64,000 nt of DNA from DASUNQ01 sp044866775 (GCA_044866775.1 JBIOUG010000080.1:13082-77081); one strand, 5' to 3'; numbered from the stretch's first letter, positions 34,243 to 43,204 are shown. Made by a program: numbers and translations. Notes: a model not told the origin generated them from the letters alone.

Positions 34243-34264
34243 TTCGTTACGTTACCGTAACGAA
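34243..34264. promoter_or_regulatory. Perfect 9-bp palindrome after the chemosensory operon
   Basis: TTCGTTACG (34243-34251) and CGTAACGAA (34256-34264) around a TTAC spacer. Much less G+C-rich than its surroundings. It lies 20 bases past the CheR stop and 89 before the next gene. Without a T tract it fits an operator for the downstream gene as well as a terminator. Confidence 0.5.
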
Positions 34265-34352
34265 CGAGCCCGACCTGGCGCCTGACTCGGGCACGTGCGT
34301 CGTCGGACACGCCGGCGACCGCGACCGTGTTGGGGCGCCGTCGAGCAGGACT

Positions 34353-37300
34353 GTGAGCAGCGCGCCGCCCACTCCGTCCCTCGCCGCCTGGCGCGGCCGT
34401 CACGCCGGGGAGACCATCGTCGTCTGCGGCTGCGGTCGCTCGCTCGCCGACCTGCCGCACCCCGAGCGCTGGTTGACGATCGGGGTCAACGACGTCGGGC
34501 GCCTGTTCGATCCCACGTACCTCGTGGTCGTCAACCCGCGCCGCCAGTTCCGTGGCGACCGCTTCCGGCACGTCGCGGCGAGCCGGGCGCGCGCCTTCTT
34601 CACCCAGCTCGATCCCGGACGCGACCTCGGGATCGCCCACCCGTGCATCGTCCGCTTCCGCCTCGGCCGCCGTGGCGGCACCGAGCTCGACGATCCCGAC
34701 GCCCTCCCCTACGCCCGCAACTCGCCCTACGTCGCCGTCTGCCTGGCCGCCTTCCTCGGGGCGCGGCGGATCGGGCTCATCGGCGTCGACTTCACCGACC
34801 ACCACTTCTTCGCTGCCACCGGCGCGCATCCGCTCGCCCGCGAGCTGGCGCAGATCGACCGCGAGTACGGGCGGCTGGCGCCGGCCCTCGGCCGCCGCGG
34901 CGTGGAGCTGGTCAACCTGTCGCCGCAGAGCCGGCTCACGGCGCTGCCCAAGGTGCCGGCCGCCGTGTTCCTGAGCGGGACCGACGGCGCGGCGGCGCCG
35001 GCTCCGGGATCGCAGCCGGACGCCGGAGCGGCGCCCGAGCCGCCGACAGCAGCGGGCGGGCCGCCGCGGGTGTTCTTCGTCCATTACCAGTTCCTCTCCT
35101 GCGGCGACGTCTTCACCCGCGGCCTCGAGAGCGCCGCCCGCGACCTCGGCCTCGCCTGGGCCGGCGCCGCCTGGGACGACCCGCGGCTGGCCGAGGCGAT
35201 CACGCGCTTCGCGCCGGACCTGCTGTTCGTCGTCCACGGGCGCCGCTTCCGGCAGCGCTGGGGCGACCGCTTCCGTGGCCTCCGCAGCGCCGTCTGGCTG
35301 CTCGACGAGCCCTACGAGGTGGACGACACCGAGCGGACCTCGCGCGGCTTCGACGTCGTCTTCGTCAACGACCCTGCGACCCTCGGCCGCCATCGCAACG
35401 CCCACTACCTGCCGGTGGCCTGGGACCCGCACCGGCACGCCACCGGCCCGGACGCGGACCGGCGCTACGACGTCGGGTTCGTCGGCGGCGGCAACCCGGC
35501 GCGCGAGACGATGCTTCTGCGGCTGGCGCGCGAGGGGCTGCTCTCGTACGTCGTCGGCAGCCTCTGGCGGTCGCGCGAGCTGCAAGCGCTGGCGCTGGGC
35601 GCCAACGTGACTCCGGACCGCACCGCCGAGCTGTACCGCCAGACCCGGCTGGTGGTCAACGTCTTTCGCGACCGCCACCACTTCAACCGCCGGCGTCTGC
35701 CGGCGACCGCGCTCAATCCACGGGTCTACGAGGCCCTGGCCTGCGGCGCCCTGGTGGTGTCCGAGGACCGGCCGGAGCTGGCCGAGGTCTTCCCCGAGCT
35801 CCCGCGCTTCGCCGGCGCCGCCGGCCTGGTGGCGGCGGTGCGCGAGCTGCTGGCCGATCCCGAGCGCTCCGGGCAACGGCTCGCCGCCTGCCGCCAGCGC
35901 CTCGCCCCTCACACCTATGCCGAGCGCCTGCGAGCCGCTCTCGAGATCGCTCTGTCCGGCGCGGTCTCCGGCCGTGGAGAAGAAGCCCTGATCATCGCCG
36001 ACGAGACGCCAACGCTCGATCGCGGCGGCGCGAGCCTACCCGCCGGCTGGCGCGCCGTCGGCGAGGCGGCCGTGCGCGGCACCGCCGGCGAGATCGTCCT
36101 CGACAAGCCGCACGACGACTGGCCCGGCTCGGAGGGCGGCGTCGCCAGCGACGCGCCGCTCGGCAACGTCGAGCTTGCCTTCGAGGTCATGCTCGGCGAT
36201 GCCGCCACCTTCATCGCCAAGCTGCACCAACAGGATCGCGAGGACCAGGCGACCAACTCGTATCACTTGCTCTGCTCTCCCGCGGGGGACTACCTTGGCA
36301 TGCACAACCGGATCCTGCGCCAGGTCCGGGTGACGCGAGGGCGCTGGCACGCGGCGGCCCTGCGCTGGTTCGACGGGCGTCTCGAGCTGGTCGCCGATGG
36401 CCAGCTCCTGGCGGCGGTGGCGGCCGGCGACCTCGAGTCCGGGTACTGCTTCCTGGGCACTAAAGGCGGCGAGGTCCGCCTGCGGAAGCTGCGCCTGTCG
36501 GTCCCCGAGACCGCGGGCGCGCCTGCCGGCGGTCTCGCGCCGGGGCCGCCCAGTCTGCGCGGCGGCGCGCCCGCGGCCCCGGCGAGGGCCCGAGCCGGCG
36601 CCCCGCGCGGCCCCGCCCACCCGCGCCCCACGCGTCCCGGCCCCGGCCGGCCGCTGGCCTCTGTCGCCTTCTCCCGGCTGCCGCTCCGGAACCTCCTCTA
36701 CCATGTGTGGCCGGTCTCGGGCTCGATCTGGCCGTGGAACGTGGAGCAGCTCAAGCAGCGCATCGACGTCTTCAACGGGCGGCGCATCGTCGGGGTCGTG
36801 GTCGACGGGAGGTCCGATCCGCCCGAGGCGGTGATGTCGCAGCTCGAGGGGCATGGCTGCGAGTTCGTCGTGCGCCGGAACGACAGCCGCGGGGAGGTCG
36901 TCACCTTCCCCCAGATGCTCTGCATGGTGTCGTCGCTGAACCCGGACGAGATCACGCTCTATGGACACGCCAAGGGAGTGAAGTACGGCGCCGCGGTCAC
37001 CGACACGGTCAGGCGGTGGGCTGAGCTGCAGTATCGGACCAGCCTCGACGACTGGCCGACGATCTGGAAACACCTGCAGCGCTACGCGCTGACCGGGCCG
37101 CTGCGTATGCTGGGGCGCTTCCGCGCCCATCACAACCTGACCGACTGGCACTACAGCGGCACCTTCTTCTGGCTGCGGCACGCCCACGTCTTCTCGCGTC
37201 CGGTCTTCGACGTCCCGCAGTTCTATGGCGGCGTCGAGGTCTGGCCGGCGCTCTATTTCAGCCGCGAGGAGACCGGCTGCCTGTTCCTCGACGAGCTGCG

Positions 37301-37958
37301 GCAACTGCCGTACCACACGCAGTTCTGGTCGACACTCGGCAACCAGGCGTTCGGGCGCTGGCAGGCCAGCCGCGAGGTGCCGCGGCCACCGCGCGATCTG
37401 GTCGACCCGCGGCCCTTCGAAGGTCACACCTGGCCGCGCACGGAGCAGAAGCCGGAGGAGCTGGGCTGGTGGATCGAGACGCTGCTCGCCGCCGGCGTCC
37501 GCCGCCTGCTGTCGATCGGCGTCATGCACGGCGGGGTCGAGTGGCACGTGGCGCGGGTCTTCCGGCAGCATGGCAAGGACATCGAGATCACCGCCGTCGA
37601 CCGTCAGGAGAGGCCGGATGCGAGGCGTTCATTCGCCGACGCGGCGGAGCGCTTCGGGCAGCCCATGCGCCTGATCGCCGGCGACTCGTCCTCGCCGGAG
37701 ACGCGGCGGCAGCTCGGCGAGAGCTACGATGCCGTCTTCATCGACGGCGATCACGGCTATCGCGGCGCGCGGGCCGACTGGGCGGTCGCGCAGGCCGTCA
37801 AGGCCCGCGTCGTCGGCTTCCACGACATCGTCGACTCGCATTGGCACGTCGCCAACCGTTGCTGCGTCACCCGGCTCTGGTCCGAGATCAAGGCCGCTCA
37901 CCGGACCGCAGAGCGCTGCTCGGAGGAATGGGGCGGCATCGGGGTCGTCTGGCCCTGA
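34353..37958 (+). CDS. Multidomain glycosyltransferase/methyltransferase megaprotein
   Basis: 1201 residues, cytoplasmic (no signal peptide). Domains as read: (1) 15-205, DUF115/MptE-like (ETIVVCGCGRSLADLP, RRIGLIGVDFTDHHFF); (2) 235-530, CgeB-like glycosyltransferase (VFFVHYQFLSCGDVF, YDVGFVGGGNPARETML, NPRVYEALACGALVVSEDRP); (3) 540-720, LamG/jelly-roll-like beta domain (YHLLCSPAGDYLGMHNRIL, GYCFLGTKGGEVRLRKLRL); (4) 775-1015, glycosyltransferase-like module with LYGHAKGVKYG and WHYSGTFFWLRHAHVF; (5) 1020-1201, class I methyltransferase (LLSIGVMHGGVEWHVARVF, YDAVFIDGDHGYRGARADW). A Pro/Ala/Arg linker (about 725-770) separates halves. Probably decorates a surface polymer or flagellin/pilin. 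GTG start at 34353. Confidence 0.8.
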   Translation: MSSAPPTPSLAAWRGRHAGETIVVCGCGRSLADLPHPERWLTIGVNDVGRLFDPTYLVVVNPRRQFRGDRFRHVAASRARAFFTQLDPGRDLGIAHPCIVRFRLGRRGGTELDDPDALPYARNSPYVAVCLAAFLGARRIGLIGVDFTDHHFFAATGAHPLARELAQIDREYGRLAPALGRRGVELVNLSPQSRLTALPKVPAAVFLSGTDGAAAPAPGSQPDAGAAPEPPTAAGGPPRVFFVHYQFLSCGDVFTRGLESAARDLGLAWAGAAWDDPRLAEAITRFAPDLLFVVHGRRFRQRWGDRFRGLRSAVWLLDEPYEVDDTERTSRGFDVVFVNDPATLGRHRNAHYLPVAWDPHRHATGPDADRRYDVGFVGGGNPARETMLLRLAREGLLSYVVGSLWRSRELQALALGANVTPDRTAELYRQTRLVVNVFRDRHHFNRRRLPATALNPRVYEALACGALVVSEDRPELAEVFPELPRFAGAAGLVAAVRELLADPERSGQRLAACRQRLAPHTYAERLRAALEIALSGAVSGRGEEALIIADETPTLDRGGASLPAGWRAVGEAAVRGTAGEIVLDKPHDDWPGSEGGVASDAPLGNVELAFEVMLGDAATFIAKLHQQDREDQATNSYHLLCSPAGDYLGMHNRILRQVRVTRGRWHAAALRWFDGRLELVADGQLLAAVAAGDLESGYCFLGTKGGEVRLRKLRLSVPETAGAPAGGLAPGPPSLRGGAPAAPARARAGAPRGPAHPRPTRPGPGRPLASVAFSRLPLRNLLYHVWPVSGSIWPWNVEQLKQRIDVFNGRRIVGVVVDGRSDPPEAVMSQLEGHGCEFVVRRNDSRGEVVTFPQMLCMVSSLNPDEITLYGHAKGVKYGAAVTDTVRRWAELQYRTSLDDWPTIWKHLQRYALTGPLRMLGRFRAHHNLTDWHYSGTFFWLRHAHVFSRPVFDVPQFYGGVEVWPALYFSREETGCLFLDELRQLPYHTQFWSTLGNQAFGRWQASREVPRPPRDLVDPRPFEGHTWPRTEQKPEELGWWIETLLAAGVRRLLSIGVMHGGVEWHVARVFRQHGKDIEITAVDRQERPDARRSFADAAERFGQPMRLIAGDSSSPETRRQLGESYDAVFIDGDHGYRGARADWAVAQAVKARVVGFHDIVDSHWHVANRCCVTRLWSEIKAAHRTAERCSEEWGGIGVVWP

Positions 37959-37996
37959 CCGCGCCGGCGCTCGCGCCCGCCGTTCCCCCCAGCGCC

Positions 37997-38286
37997 TTGA
38001 CAACGGTGGCCGAGCTGGAGGTCGGCATCCGGCGATCAGCCAACCCGGACGCGCAGCGGCGGGCGGTGGAAGCCTTCACCGAGCTCTTCGAGGTCCTGTC
38101 CTGGGACCGCGAGGCCGCGAGCCACTACGGCGAGCTCCGGGTCGATCTCGAGCGGCGGGCGTCTCGATCGGCCCGCTCGACCTCCTCATCGCCGCCCACG
38201 CGCGGCGCCTCGACGCCACGCTCGTCACCGGCAACGTGTGGGAGTTCCGCCGGGTCGCTGGGCTGTCGTGCCGGGAATGCAAGTAG
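37997..38286 (+). pseudogene. Broken VapC-type PIN toxin
   Basis: Begins in mid-domain (LTTVAELEVGIRRSANPDAQ) without the N-terminal D-T-N metal motif. It continues to LRVDLERR, loses frame near 38160 and resumes as SIGPLDLLIAAHARRLDATL then VTGNVWEFRRVAGLSCRECK. The second half has the conserved PLD and VTxNxxEF motifs of VapC. One frameshift and loss of the 5' third make it inactive. No vapB antitoxin gene remains upstream; the space is filled by the end of the megaprotein gene. Confidence 0.75.
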
Positions 38287-38503
38287 GCACAGGTGCTGAG
38301 AACTCTGCGCTTTCCACGCGCGCGCTAAAGTGCGCGCTCTCGGGCTCGGATGGACTTCCGACGGCAAGATCCACTGGATGGACATCGGCGGCGCGCTCAG
38401 GGAAGGGACCGTGGAGAGCGAGCCGCCGCGCCAGGTGGTGTTCACGGCGACGTCATGAGCGTGCGCCGCCTGCGTCAGCGCGTGCTGGCGACGCCCTGGC
38501 TGG

Positions 38504-39010
38504 CTAGATTCCCGTATTGGCCGCCATCTCGGCAAGCAGCCTGCGCAGCTCGGAGTCCAGCCGGCGGAACGAGGGGCAGCGCTCGAGCGTGAACTCCAGG
38601 TCCATGGCTTCCGCCAAGCTGGGCTGGTCCTCGACTTCGACATAGCTGCGTCCGCCACCCATGTTGCGGCTCAGGCGCTCTTTCGCGCCACGGATCTGTT
38701 CAGGATTCGCCGGGACCTGCGCGTCAGGACGAATCCCGCGCTTTCCTTTGGCAGGATCGCAGCAGGCTTGCTTCGAGGACCGAGACGTCCGGCTCGTCCT
38801 CGGCGTCGAGCAAGACGAGAAGTGCACTGACGGGCCGCCGCTCGGCGAGGCCCTTGATCACCGCACGCTCCAGCTCTCCGGACTTGACGGCGCGGTAGCG
38901 CGGGATTCGATACGGCCGCAGGATCGCCACGTCGAAGCGTTCGAAACTCCCCAACAGTCGACGCAGCAGCACTGGGACGCTTTGACGTCAGCTCTTCCCT
39001 CGACGAACGG
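38504..39010 (-). pseudogene. Broken DUF4276 gene
   Basis: Minus-strand remnant just after the ATPase remnant. PFVEGRADVKA shifts frame near 38970 (one base missing), then LLRRLLGSFERFDVAILRPY, RIPRYRAVKSGELERAVIKG and LVLLDAEDEPDV. A deletion of roughly 40-50 codons with frame change follows, then KGKRGIRPDAQVPANPEQIR, GAKERLSRNMGGGRSYVEVE and LERCPSFRRLDSELRRLLAE. The order matches DUF4276 proteins, which are usually ~200 residues and encoded next to AAA ATPases. Not functional as it stands. Confidence 0.7.
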
Positions 39011-39019
39011 CAGAGCCGA

Positions 39020-40053
39020 TCAGGCATCCGCAGCGGGAACTGGGACCGCGCCGAAAATCCTGAGCTGCTCCGCCGCTGCCTCCGCGGCGCGCGTGTCGGG
39101 GTTCAACTCGTCGCTGCGCAACAGCTCGCCGGCTGTGAAGAGACGCGTGCGGATCGCCTCGCGGCTGGCGGTGGAGATGGGAGCGATCGTGGTGTTGCCG
39201 CGCGCCATCGTGACGACGCGGATCTGATCGTCCCGCAGCTCCGGCGAGTCCAGAATGTCTGGACTGTGGGTGGTGATCAGAACCTGCCGCTCCCGAGCAG
39301 CGTCCAACAACACCTGCACGACCACCTCGGCAGCTCCCGGATGGATCGTCGCCTCCGGCTCCTCGATGATGAGCACCGATGGGCCGTGTGGTTGATAGAC
39401 CGCCAAAAGCAGACCGAGAAGTCGCAATGTGCCATCGGACATGTTCTGTGCATCAAAAGCCCAGGGATGTTCCAACCCGACGTCCTGCTTGAACTGCAGA
39501 GTCTCCTTCTGGCCGAGGGACTTGTACTCAACCTGCCTCAGGCCCTCGACCACGGCCGCGAGGATGCTGCACACCCGATCGTACTGCCATGAGTTCTCGT
39601 CGGAGAGGCGTTTCAAGACCGCCGCCGCATTGCTGCCCTCGCTCTCGAGGATCTCCCCCGGATCGGGGTCCTGAAGCTCGCGTAGGCTGCGAGGTACGAT
39701 CGAATAGGAGCGCATCGCGGTCAGAAAGTCGTAGAGCGCTTGTCCTGGATGGCGGCGATCTCGAACGAGTAGTCGGCGATTCCGTTCTCGCCGAGATCGA
39801 TCAGGAAGCGGATCCCGATGTTGGTCGGATGTCCTCCCGACCGCCGGCGAACCGCGCTGATGCCGCCTCGGTTCTTGAAGGCCAGCTCGATGGACTGAGA
39901 TAGGGCCTCCTGAACGAACGCCAGGGCGTCGACGACGTTGCTCTTGCCGGCTCCGTTGGCGCCCACCAGTGCGACGAACGAGCCGAGGTCGATCACGGCT
40001 CCGCCGATACTCTTGTAGTTGCGTATCTGAAGCTGGCGGATATGCGGTGGCAT
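39020..40053 (-). pseudogene. Broken AAA/ABC-like ATPase (DUF4276 partner)
   Basis: N-terminal part is intact: IRQLQIRNYKSIGGAVIDL, Walker A GANGAGKSNVVDAL, and SIELAFKNRGGISAVRRRSG. The frame ends at 39721. The C-terminal part continues in another frame: LYDFLTAMRSYSIVPRSLRE, SDGTLRLLGLLLAVYQ (signature), Walker B SVLIIEEPEATIHPGA and LITTHSPDILDS. Between the halves several dozen codons expected in the family are missing, so this is a deletion with frameshift near 39735. The stop lies just before the DUF4276 remnant, so both formed one operon. Such ATPase/DUF4276 pairs are candidates for phage defence (inference). Confidence 0.75.
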
Positions 40054-40115
40054 GGGTGCCGCGCCCCGGCGATCTCAGCCTAAGACTATCACCCGCCCCG
40101 TTCGCGCTCGCGGCG

Positions 40116-40240
40116 AGTGGCGCAGGGGCACTGCGGGGCTCTCCTCGAGCAGCGGCAGATCGTGCTCCTCCTCCTGCGCGAAATGCAGGCGGAGGCTGGA
40201 GTAGAGGCGTAGAGAACGCGGCGGAGGTCGCGCTGCGGCC
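40116..40240 (-). pseudogene. Duplicate fragment of the P-type ATPase hemerythrin tail
   Basis: Reads LRLYSSLRLHFAQEEEHDLP and LLEESPAVPLRHS, nearly the same as the last ~40 codons of the P1B ATPase at 40700-40825 on the same strand. A one-base loss near 40208 shifts the frame upstream of this piece. No other part of the ATPase is present here. Confidence 0.75.
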
Positions 40241-40366
40241 AGACTGACAGAACGACCGCCGCCAGCCGGCTTCCACACCGAGCTAGAACACGACCGTCGC
40301 CGGCGGTCGTATCGAGTACCGTGGGTCCAGCTGCCGCGGGAGCCGGCTCGGAGTCAGTGGATTCGC

Positions 40367-40557
40367 GCCTCGATGCACTGGATGTGGCGAGCGAACCCAG
40401 TGGGTTTCGGCCTCAATGTACTGGCAGCGGGCCTCAAGGTACTGGGTTCGCGCCTCGGTGTACTGGATCCGGTGTGCGAACCCGGTGGGTTGCGGCCTCG
40501 ATGCACTGGCAGCGCGCCTCAACCTACTGGGTTCCCGCCTCGACGTACTGAATTCGC
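40367..40557. repeat. Nested tandem repeat (21-bp units in 85-bp higher-order units)
   Basis: Seven imperfect 21-bp units, each starting GCCTC and carrying a TACTGG-like core, begin at 40367, 40410, 40431, 40452, 40495, 40516 and 40537. Spacing is 43, 21, 21, 43, 21, 21, giving two full 85-bp units (40367-40451 and 40452-40536) plus the start of a third. The extra 22 bases after units 1 and 4 contain GCGAACCCAGT/GCGAACCCGGT, the reverse complement of the ACTGGGTTCGC end of unit 3. Lies between the two copies of the hemerythrin tail. No convincing reading frame. Confidence 0.85.
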
Positions 40558-40686
40558 CGGCCCACGCGGCCCATCCGGTGGTCGATTGGCCGCCAACGCC
40601 CGTGCATCCGGCGCCAGCGATCTTCGCTTGGACGTCGTTGGCGGCCTCTCGGGCGGCGGCGCCGGCTGATCTCGCCCCCGCCGCCG

Positions 40687-43008
40687 TCAGGCCCGCCGCC
40701 AGCGGCGCACGGGCACGGCCGGGGCCTCCTCGAGCAGCGGCAGGTAGTGCTCCTCCTCCTGCGCGAAGTGGAGGCGGAGGATCGAGTGGAGGCCGTAGAG
40801 GACGCGGCGGAGGTCGCGGCGGTCCTCGGGGGCGAGCGGTGCCGAGGCCGAGCCGGCGAGCGAGTCGAGGAGACGGCCGTAGAGCTGCACGAGATGGGCG
40901 ATCTCCAAGTGGGCGCGGGTCATCGGGGCGGTCGGGTCCTGGCCGCCGATGGCGCGGGCGATGAGCGGATAGAGCGTGCGGTCCTCGTCGCGCTCGTGCG
41001 GCAACAGGCGGTCCTCGAGGAAGCGGCGCAGGTCGGCGAGCTCGCGGCGGGCCTCGATCGGCTCCATCACGTCCAGCCGGTCGGCCACCGCCCGCAGACG
41101 GTCGAGCTCGGGGAGCAGGAGCTGGTGCTCGCGCCGGACCTGCTGGCGGACCGGCTCCTCCTCGGCCGGGCGGCGCCGCCGGCGGCCGCCGCCCAGGGCG
41201 CGCAAGGCGTTGGCGATGACGGCGAGGTCGATGCCCTCCTGCACCAGCGCGCCGGCGATCGGCGGCAGCAGGCCGGCGGCGGCGAGCAGCATGCCGCCGA
41301 GCGAGAGCCCCATGCCGGCGAGGACGCTCTGGAGAGCGATCGCGCGCGCCCGCCGCGCCACGGCGAGGGCCTCGGCGAGCGGGTCGAGCCGGTCGGCGGT
41401 CAAGACGACGTCCGCCGCCTCCGACGACGCCGTCGCGCCGCGCGCTCCCATCGCCACGCCGACGTCCGCCGCCGCCAACGCCGGGGCGTCGTTGATCCCG
41501 TCGCCGACCATGAGCGTCGTGCCGTGCGCCTTCTCGGCCTGCACCACCGCCACCTTCTCCTCGGGCGAGCGCTCGGCGAGCACCTCGTCGGCGCCGATGC
41601 CGATCCCCACCACCTCCGCCACCTCGGGGTGATCGCCGGTGACCAGCACCACGCGCTCGATGCCGCTCCGGCGCAGGGCGCGGATGGTGCCGGGGCTGTC
41701 GGGACGGACGGGGTCGTGGAGGAGGATCGCGCCGGCGGGCTGGCCGTCGACGGCCACGAAGACGGTCGAGGTGCCGTCGAAGGCGGTGCGCCGGCGCAGC
41801 CGCCGCACGGCTTCGGGTGACGGCGCCGCGGCGCCGGCCACCCACTCGTACCGGCCGAGGGCCACGCGCCGTCCGTCCACGACGCCGCGCACGCCCTGGC
41901 CGTGGCTCTCGACGACGTCGCTCGGCAGGGCCAGCGTGAGGCCGCGCTCGCGCGCCCCGCGCACCAGCGACGAGGCGAGGACGTGCGGCGAGACCTGGTC
42001 GAGCGAGGCCGCCAGGCGCAGCACCTCGTCCGCCGCGAGGTCGCCGAGCGTCGCCACCTCCGAGATGACGGGGACGCCGGTGGTGATGGTGCCGGTCTTG
42101 TCGAGCAGCAGGACGCGGGCGGCGGCGAGCGCCTCGAGCGCCCGCCCGCCCTTGACGATGACGCCCCGGCGGGCGGCGCGCGAGACGCCGCCGATCAGGG
42201 CGATCGGCGCCGCCAGGATGAGCGGGCAGGGGGTGGCGACGACGAGCACGGCGAGGGCGCGCACCGGGTCGCCGGAGAGCAGCCAAGCGCCGCCGGCGAC
42301 GGCCAGGGTCACCGGCAGGAAGACCATCGCGTAGCGGTCGGCCAGGCGCACGAACGGCGCCTTCGCGACCTCCACCTCCTGCACCAGCCGGACGATCCCG
42401 GCGTAGGTGCTCGCGACGGCTGTGGTCGCGGCGCGCAGGTCGAAGGGGCCGCCGGCGTTGACGACCCCGCTGCGCACCCGGTCGCCGTCCGGGCGCTCGA
42501 CCGGCATCGACTCGCCGGTCAGCGCCGACTCGTCGAGCACCGCCGTCCCGCCCGCCACCAGGCCGTCCACCGGCACGATCTCGCCCGGCTTGACGAGCAG
42601 CAGGTCGCCCGGACGCACGTCGTCGATCGGCGGCGCGGTGAGGCCGCCGGCCTCGTAGCGGTGCACGACGCGCGGGGCGCGCTGGACGAGGGCGGAGAGC
42701 TCGCGGCGGGCGCGCGCTCCCGCCATGCCCTCCAGCGCCTCGCCGCCGGAGAGCATGAGGGCGATGATGGCGCCGGCCAGGTACTCGCCGAGGAGGAGCG
42801 AGCCGCCCATGGCGAGGAGGGCGATCAGGTCGACCCCCAGCTCGCCGCGGCGCAGGCTGCCGGCGATCGCCAGGCCGAGCGGCAGAAGGACCGCCGCCGT
42901 GGCGAGCCCCCAGACGACGTCGGCCAGCCGCTCGGCGCCGGCGAGGTGCGCGACGGCGCCGGCGACGATGCCGGTGAAGACGAGCAGGGGGAGGCGGCGG
43001 CTGTGCAT
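40687..43008 (-). CDS. P1B-5-type metal ATPase with C-terminal hemerythrin domain
   Basis: 773 residues, inner-membrane metal exporter. No N-terminal metal-binding domain. Membrane segments near the N-terminus, actuator VLDESALTGESMPVERPDGD, transport motif VVATPCPLILAAPIAL (TPC, not CPC), phosphorylation site DKTGT with Asp303, MVGDGINDAPALAAADVGVA. After the last membrane pair comes a ~180-residue hemerythrin-like domain with RREHQLLLPEL, LLPHERDEDRTLYPLIAR, TRAHLEIAHLVQLYGRLL and LRLHFAQEEEHYLPLLE, supplying the His/Glu diiron ligands. The TPC motif plus hemerythrin tail is the P1B-5 class, linked to Ni/Fe export. Confidence 0.92.
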   Translation of the reverse strand: MHSRRLPLLVFTGIVAGAVAHLAGAERLADVVWGLATAAVLLPLGLAIAGSLRRGELGVDLIALLAMGGSLLLGEYLAGAIIALMLSGGEALEGMAGARARRELSALVQRAPRVVHRYEAGGLTAPPIDDVRPGDLLLVKPGEIVPVDGLVAGGTAVLDESALTGESMPVERPDGDRVRSGVVNAGGPFDLRAATTAVASTYAGIVRLVQEVEVAKAPFVRLADRYAMVFLPVTLAVAGGAWLLSGDPVRALAVLVVATPCPLILAAPIALIGGVSRAARRGVIVKGGRALEALAAARVLLLDKTGTITTGVPVISEVATLGDLAADEVLRLAASLDQVSPHVLASSLVRGARERGLTLALPSDVVESHGQGVRGVVDGRRVALGRYEWVAGAAAPSPEAVRRLRRRTAFDGTSTVFVAVDGQPAGAILLHDPVRPDSPGTIRALRRSGIERVVLVTGDHPEVAEVVGIGIGADEVLAERSPEEKVAVVQAEKAHGTTLMVGDGINDAPALAAADVGVAMGARGATASSEAADVVLTADRLDPLAEALAVARRARAIALQSVLAGMGLSLGGMLLAAAGLLPPIAGALVQEGIDLAVIANALRALGGGRRRRRPAEEEPVRQQVRREHQLLLPELDRLRAVADRLDVMEPIEARRELADLRRFLEDRLLPHERDEDRTLYPLIARAIGGQDPTAPMTRAHLEIAHLVQLYGRLLDSLAGSASAPLAPEDRRDLRRVLYGLHSILRLHFAQEEEHYLPLLEEAPAVPVRRWRRA

Positions 43009-43051
43009 TGCGGCGGACCGATCGTACTACCCAACCATGGTCATCCTGGGT

Positions 43052-43081
43052 GTAGCGCCCGGCCCCCGTGCCGGGCGTTTT
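43052..43081 (+). repeat. Dispersed 30-bp hairpin repeat, copy 2
   Basis: GTAGCGCCCGG and CCGGGCGTTTT around CCCCCGTG, between the divergent P-type ATPase and M1 peptidase genes. With four T it looks like a terminator, although neither flanking gene ends here. Confidence 0.75.
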
Positions 43082-43204
43082 GGAAGGATGGTCCGGATTC
43101 CTTCATAGACCGTGAGTGAGCTGCGTGGAAGAAGAGGATCCGGGTAATAAGGCAGGGCTGCGCACGCGGGCGCGGTAGGATGCGAAGTTGCAGGAGATGC
43201 AGTC

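Noticed and set aside
40367..40557. Possible CRISPR array
   Set aside because: Units are 21 bp with no unique spacers of constant size and no cas genes; the 43/21/21 pattern is a tandem repeat.
40283..42286. Minus-strand frame of 667 codons through the repeat region into the P-type ATPase
   Set aside because: Different frame from the ATPase and very Arg/Pro-rich; it runs through the repeats only because they lack stops in that frame.
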